From: a virus
Virus record (IMG/VR): IMGVR_UViG_3300028920_000052
Span: 33,596-97,595 of that record
DNA: 64,000 nucleotides
Strand: one strand, 5' to 3'
Shown here: positions 59,801-64,000 of the stretch, piece after piece
Position numbering within the stretch: the stretch's first letter is position 1
Layout of the letters: each line of letters opens with the position of its first letter
The notes under the pieces: model-generated
The model's input: only the letters and a program-made list of their open reading frames with translations
Told to the model about the DNA's origin: nothing
The model's database searches: none
Made by a program: the position numbers and the translations under genes

Positions 59801-62800
59801 GTGAATTTAGTACACCTGATAATATATTTAGAAAAGAAAGTGCAATAAGTATTAACTACTCTGCAAGTAATTCAGTAATAGTTGATAAAGAGGGTAGAAG
59901 AGGCACAGTAGATTATGATGTAAGTCCTATAGCACTAAGTTTATCAGATTGGGAAACTTTGCAGACTGGAGATAAAGTTGAAGTTAGTTTAGATACAGAA
60001 TATGATGGACCAGTATTAAGATATGATGCTGATGGTAAACCTATACGTAATGCTAAAGGAGAAGTTCAAACAGACACTAAAACTTATGCTCAGTTAGATG
60101 TAATGAATAAACCCATTAAAATACAGAAACTAATTAATGGAAATAAAGTTACTATTGGGTATTTGCCTACACTAGATTGGGTTAGTGCTAAAACTGATAC
60201 TGGAGAATATCTTAATATTGCTAATGAAGATGGGTTAAATGCAGAGAAGCAGATAGAGAATTTAAAGAAAATAAGACAGGCTATATTTGATGCGGGTACA
60301 AGTAAAGTACACAGCTTTAAAGTTAATAAAGGTCATGGGCATCTTACTAAAACTACTGAAAGGGTAAAAACTTCTGAAGGTAAATGGGTTAGAGTAAAAC
60401 AACCTGTTAACGAGGCACTGCCTAATACATTAAAGTCTAAGAAGTATAAAGATGATTTTAAACCAATTGTAGTATTTACAGGACAATTTAATACTGGAGA
60501 AAATACACATTTTCCTGAAGAAAACATTGCTACTAATGATATAGAGAAATTAAAAGATAGTAGGAATAAAGGGGCTGTTATCTTAATGTTACCAAGTGCT
60601 GTTAAGGATATGTTTATACCCACTGCAGTAACTATTCCTAAATTAGATAATGAAGTTGCTAAAGGATTACATTATATTATTACTCAAGTTGCTTTAGGTA
60701 ATACAGAAGTTATAAATAATGTGAGTAAAACCACAGGTAAAGATATAAGTACTAGAAAAGGACTTAGAGACTTTTTACATCAGTATATATTCTTTTCTTC
60801 AGATGCTGGTAAAAATGCTAGTAAAGATGTACCTAGAATTGTATTTTCAATAAAGAACAGTACGATAGATGTGCATTTTAAAGGTAAAAGAGTTCATAGA
60901 GTGAGTTTAAATATTAAGAAAAGTTTAGAACAACAACTAAAAGACTTACTTCCCTATATTGAACAACAAAGGATTACAGTAAGAAGTGAAAATATTAATA
61001 GTGAAGATAAATTTGTTATACCTACTCTAAAAACTAATGAAGCTGGAGAAGGGATACTAGACCTTAACAATGATGGCACTTTCAATGGCTATTTACTTGA
61101 TAGAGCAACAACAGATATTATAGAAGTAAAAGTAACAGATGATAATTATGTTACAGTAGTTCAGCCTACTATTAACTTAGAAGGAAGTATAGAAGTTATT
61201 CCTATAGGCACAGATGAAACTACAACTACAAAACCTAAGAATAAAAAAGTAAGTAGATTAAAGCAACGTGCTGAAAATTTAGCAGGTATTACTGATGAAG
61301 TAGATGTTAATAGTGTTACCGCAGCTAAACCTGAGGAAGGTATATATAATGAAGGTGAAGACATGTCTATGTCTGAGCTATCTGCTCCTGTATTTTTAAC
61401 TCTTAATGATAGTAAAGAGTTATATGCAAAATATAAATTACTTACTAAAAAAGGTACAATAAGAACTCTACCATTTAAAACTGAAGAAGATATAGCAGAT
61501 GCTGAAAGGCAGCTAGAGTCTTTAAATAGAAGTTTTAGATATGGATTTATGCTACGTAAAACTAGTGATGGTAAACGCAGAATTTTAATGTTTGATAAAT
61601 ATGCGCAAATTCCCCAATCCACTAGTGATGATGCTATCAGTGAACTTAAAAGAGAGGAAATAAAGCTTAATGCTACTTCACTATTAGTTAGTGATGGAGA
61701 TTATGTGTTTGGTGCAGAAAGACAGAGACAAATTGTAGGTAATATTAAATATCTTGTATACTCAGATTTATTAGAAACTGCTTCACAAGGTAAAAGGATG
61801 TCTGTTAATAAAGCTTTTGCTAATGCTTTGGAAGATTTTGAAATCCTTAGAGATGATATTATTGAATTATCTGAAATGTCAGAAGAAGAATTTGCTAAAC
61901 AAAATACTTTTATTAAGACTTTAGGATTTGCTAAAATGGTTGCTGAAGATTTAAAAAGAATTACTAAACCTGAAGTATGGCAACAATTTAGAGGGCAGAC
62001 TATACAAGATTTAAAAGCTTTAGGAATTGAAGTTAGAAAAGATGTTCTAAGAGAAGAAAATAATTTTTTACTTGAAGATGTAGATGTAGAAGAAAATGAG
62101 TTATCTGTTAATGAAAATGACCATCAAAATGAAAAGAACTATTCAATAGAAACTTTTCAAATTAATCCTAAAAATACAGCAAGCATTAATGTTAAATTAA
62201 TGCTTTCAAAGATACCTGATAGTAGACCTAATTATCTAGGATTAGAAAGCTATATTCCTTTTGATACTGCATTTGATGAGTTAACTATGATGTTATCTCC
62301 TGAAGAAGGAAAGTTAAGTAGCTATTTGGAACAAATGAAACTTGCTGCTAATAATAATTCTTCTAAGGCATATTTGAAGCATGTTATAGAGTATCTACAA
62401 GATGAAAATACTACAACACAATTAAAAAACCAGTTTACAGCAGTAATGAATAAAAATGCTGGAAATTTTTTAATGGTACTTTGGAAGAAAGAAAATAATG
62501 GCTATTCTACTACTATTATAAATTCAAATAGAAATTCTGCACATTTTAGAGTTATTGAACAATGGGCTGAAAATATAAAAAACTCCCCTTTAGCAACAAT
62601 GAATGAAAAAGGAGAGAAAGTTATTAATAAAGAAAAAGCTAATGCTCTAAAACAAGAGATGCTAGAATTAAAAGGTAAATCTAAAGAAGAGCATACTAAA
62701 TTTCTTAATAAACTTCTTTATGAATTAGCCATTGATATTCCTCCAAGTGCTTTAAAAATACTTACTGAAACTACAGCCTATTCAAAATTACTAAACAATG

Positions 62801-64000
62801 AGTTTAAAAGAAAAGGAACTTTTATTAACCAGTTTAGTTGGACTGAAGATGGAAAACCTAGTGGAGTATTTTCTGCACTAGTACACGCACTTACAAGTAA
62901 AGAAGAAGTAGACAGTTCACAGGAAGTAACTGAACCTATAGAAGTAAATAATCCCTTTGAAGGTAAGCATAAAGAAAGTGCTGCAATGTTTCTAGCAAAA
63001 CTTTCTGCACAACATTCAGAGACTTTATTTTCTTCTTCACACAGAAATGTAGAAGGCAAGACTATATATGATTATAGTTTCCACATACCTCTTACAAGTA
63101 GATTAAAGGAGTTTAATAATGGTACAGAATTAAAAAATAAATTAAAAACTCAAGCTTTTTCTAGAAATGCATTCTGGTTAAAAGATAGTAATAGAGGACA
63201 TAAAATCCATTACAATGATACTGATGGGTTAAAACAAAATGCTAAAGGTAGAGATGGTATAGTTAGAGATAGGATGTCTAACAGAGAACAAGAGTTTACA
63301 TCTATGATGCTGTTTCAACAGCCTAATAAAGAAGGTACTGCTAAATTTTTAGGATTAACAATGTCAGATAAAACTAGAAGTCCTATTATTGAAGCCCCCA
63401 AATTTAAATTTAATCTATTAACTTCAGGTGTTCAGAAAGATGGTACTATAACTAAAGAGGCTTTACCATTTCAAGTTAGAAATGAAATAGGAAATATAGT
63501 TAAAGCTGAAGCTGCTCGTATCAGAGAAATATATGGTAAGATTAAAGAGCATACTGAGAATGGCACTTTAGAAGAATATAAAAGAAATGTTGGAGAACAA
63601 TATTTTTATGGCTCACAATATTTCTATCTATTTCCAGAACTAAATGATATTATTTGGAAAGATGGTGTGGTAGATACTACTTTTTTAGTGGGTAAACAAT
63701 TAGAGGCTCTTATTGATAGTGCTATGAATAATATAGTAGATGTTGTAAATAATACTATAACTCAATGGCAAAATGATGGAACAACTAAACTAGATTCAAA
63801 AGGTAAATTAGAACATCAATTTAATTTATCATATGTAAAAGAACACACAAGTAGTTATAAAGGACTAAACTTGGCAGCATTTGCAGCAGCAGACTTAGAA
63901 ATAAATAACTTTATTTTTAATGCTAATATGCTTCAAATAGTGCAAGGAGATCCTGCATTATATTATAATACTAAATGGAACAAATTAAGTCCTAGAGAAA
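56860..64000 (+). CDS. Giant virion protein, truncated by the window edge
   Basis: An open frame from ATG 56860 to the end of the window, 2,380 codons without a stop. It begins MPKEIIFESSVPLEQPK. Hydrophobic, glycine-rich segments lie at about 85-110 and 150-215. Helical sections (about 240-760) and mixed beta domains follow. Such proteins in crAss-like phages are ejected cargo or part of the virion RNA polymerase region. I see no RNA polymerase catalytic DxDxD motif in the visible part, so the polymerase, if present, would lie downstream. The visible end has ANMLQIVQGDPALYY. Confidence 0.75.
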   Translation, partial: MPKEIIFESSVPLEQPKMNAPVIEELEFESTYTGASTPKQSQFKEKDFGRRYFKESAANPLFKDIEWERAEGQPWYEQLGAATTQAVVGSVLGQTIQGMGTLLAIPDMIGGDMSMDNPIYDLGKGISDWAAETTPIYQTGDRFTDSGYWFQGLTSAASAASFLLPGWAFTKVGSAIAKGLKLGTTAGKMLTTGVGAFGMRHIEGAMEANDVRNKFLQEGMSGYQQGKIDIEKLRNSLSDEELQTLHQEMQQEIQSIPLQLPNPETGEMVDNSEALDAVRKKYQDIIAEKAITKYADEAAKLTYIADYSNLIFDIAQLGALTKPLSKLTRGTKAMGKVATAEGMGAKTWYGNIGQRMLNTSKVGLIEMTEGIEEQVNYISAQEGERHGKILAGLQEDDGSDLATRVGSKYAKEDEFWDSFIFGAIGGVGFRMIGDAVGMGESSKVEQRKLAEIQSRTETLKSHAAVIGDIVNNPNMSKEDKKSSILEQADAMGHEIGLRGSLAGNMEYVEKWLNKPELVKELQDLGFGEESDVKEVIDRVKESALLAENLYKKHYTNLYEQNIDEGVKQVMVQDRMALDATILDNFNEIQELEAQYSKLSSKDLFMMQRGINPQNVAMLNKFAVDRAINEMNRTLKEEKLTPEAKARIEKVLSKLQETSNEQSRVIEKAREEAAEAGVEFAFPKLTDLNLVDPRIVYNIGRKQYLSKMNETLTEELSEKVDPKNIKKEAAKAKEKITKPVEEFIQNDKDKETTKATEEAEKLRDSKKNKEEATKPEGTKIATDVNPEARQQLNTMGYKDSQIDELSREEREGILTNGTPAEEYFAETVEEEFISKETTAEKRNRLLKIREKRGEEFNLDIIPDTPQKFTNNVAELSLPLAPSIPGATIDLDASFGESDYDLDMSKVRLLEIRGRNSDGRITGTVRISDKNNNSFNAEVIFKDDAELAELTKVTPTEQNTSDVLDSNEETTNKDGDTPAEAEGEFSTPDNIFRKESAISINYSASNSVIVDKEGRRGTVDYDVSPIALSLSDWETLQTGDKVEVSLDTEYDGPVLRYDADGKPIRNAKGEVQTDTKTYAQLDVMNKPIKIQKLINGNKVTIGYLPTLDWVSAKTDTGEYLNIANEDGLNAEKQIENLKKIRQAIFDAGTSKVHSFKVNKGHGHLTKTTERVKTSEGKWVRVKQPVNEALPNTLKSKKYKDDFKPIVVFTGQFNTGENTHFPEENIATNDIEKLKDSRNKGAVILMLPSAVKDMFIPTAVTIPKLDNEVAKGLHYIITQVALGNTEVINNVSKTTGKDISTRKGLRDFLHQYIFFSSDAGKNASKDVPRIVFSIKNSTIDVHFKGKRVHRVSLNIKKSLEQQLKDLLPYIEQQRITVRSENINSEDKFVIPTLKTNEAGEGILDLNNDGTFNGYLLDRATTDIIEVKVTDDNYVTVVQPTINLEGSIEVIPIGTDETTTTKPKNKKVSRLKQRAENLAGITDEVDVNSVTAAKPEEGIYNEGEDMSMSELSAPVFLTLNDSKELYAKYKLLTKKGTIRTLPFKTEEDIADAERQLESLNRSFRYGFMLRKTSDGKRRILMFDKYAQIPQSTSDDAISELKREEIKLNATSLLVSDGDYVFGAERQRQIVGNIKYLVYSDLLETASQGKRMSVNKAFANALEDFEILRDDIIELSEMSEEEFAKQNTFIKTLGFAKMVAEDLKRITKPEVWQQFRGQTIQDLKALGIEVRKDVLREENNFLLEDVDVEENELSVNENDHQNEKNYSIETFQINPKNTASINVKLMLSKIPDSRPNYLGLESYIPFDTAFDELTMMLSPEEGKLSSYLEQMKLAANNNSSKAYLKHVIEYLQDENTTTQLKNQFTAVMNKNAGNFLMVLWKKENNGYSTTIINSNRNSAHFRVIEQWAENIKNSPLATMNEKGEKVINKEKANALKQEMLELKGKSKEEHTKFLNKLLYELAIDIPPSALKILTETTAYSKLLNNEFKRKGTFINQFSWTEDGKPSGVFSALVHALTSKEEVDSSQEVTEPIEVNNPFEGKHKESAAMFLAKLSAQHSETLFSSSHRNVEGKTIYDYSFHIPLTSRLKEFNNGTELKNKLKTQAFSRNAFWLKDSNRGHKIHYNDTDGLKQNAKGRDGIVRDRMSNREQEFTSMMLFQQPNKEGTAKFLGLTMSDKTRSPIIEAPKFKFNLLTSGVQKDGTITKEALPFQVRNEIGNIVKAEAARIREIYGKIKEHTENGTLEEYKRNVGEQYFYGSQYFYLFPELNDIIWKDGVVDTTFLVGKQLEALIDSAMNNIVDVVNNTITQWQNDGTTKLDSKGKLEHQFNLSYVKEHTSSYKGLNLAAFAAADLEINNFIFNANMLQIVQGDPALYYNTKWNKLSPRE

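Noticed and set aside
15431-64000. Stop-codon recoding
   Set aside because: Some crAss-like phages reassign TAG or TGA, but here large genes stay open under the standard code and end at all three stops with tight gene spacing.

Overview
The window is a 64 kb piece of a tailed-phage genome. It looks like a crAss-like podovirus (order Crassvirales or a close relative) infecting a Bacteroidota host. The evidence is a TerL-portal-scaffold-major capsid block preceded by an IHF/HU-like subunit, a tail tip made of ring proteins and a muzzle-like protein, giant cargo-type genes, a fibre ending in a BACON domain, AT-rich DNA, A-rich leaders without Shine-Dalgarno sites, and several promoters of the Bacteroides type (TTTG or TTG, 20-21 bp, TAnnTTTG). 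No ribosomal, tRNA or host housekeeping genes were found. Stops are ordinary TAA, TAG and TGA, so there is no sign of stop recoding.

Layout: bases 1-14646 are on the minus strand and bases 15431-64000 on the plus strand, diverging from an AT-rich control region at about 14.65-15.43 kb. The left arm holds replication and early genes: an SF2 helicase; a family A DNA polymerase cut into three exons by two group I introns, each with a homing endonuclease; a ParB-like protein; many small proteins, three with zinc-binding cysteine pairs; and exported or membrane proteins including a lipoprotein. Its gaps between about 9.5 and 14.4 kb hold an unusual series of long-stem, branched RNA-like elements with different sequences but similar architecture. 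The control region has a candidate large structured RNA with its own terminator, followed by a near-consensus promoter for the right arm.

The right arm starts with an adenine methyltransferase, a GroES-like protein, coiled-coil proteins and a metallophosphoesterase. Packaging and capsid genes follow (IHF-like, putative small terminase, TerL, portal, scaffold, capsid), with a complete ferritin between portal and scaffold. Next come three related adaptor-like proteins, decoration and fibre proteins, a receptor-binding candidate with LamG-like and FISUMP (C-type-lectin-like) domains, large fibres, a holin/amidase/spanin-like lysis cassette, ring and muzzle proteins, and three cargo or ejection proteins. 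The last of these is over 2,380 residues and leaves the window.

Together the left arm would copy the genome and modify the host, while the right arm packages DNA, builds the short-tailed virion, binds surface glycans and lyses the cell. All functions are read from sequence motifs and gene order only. No database search was possible.
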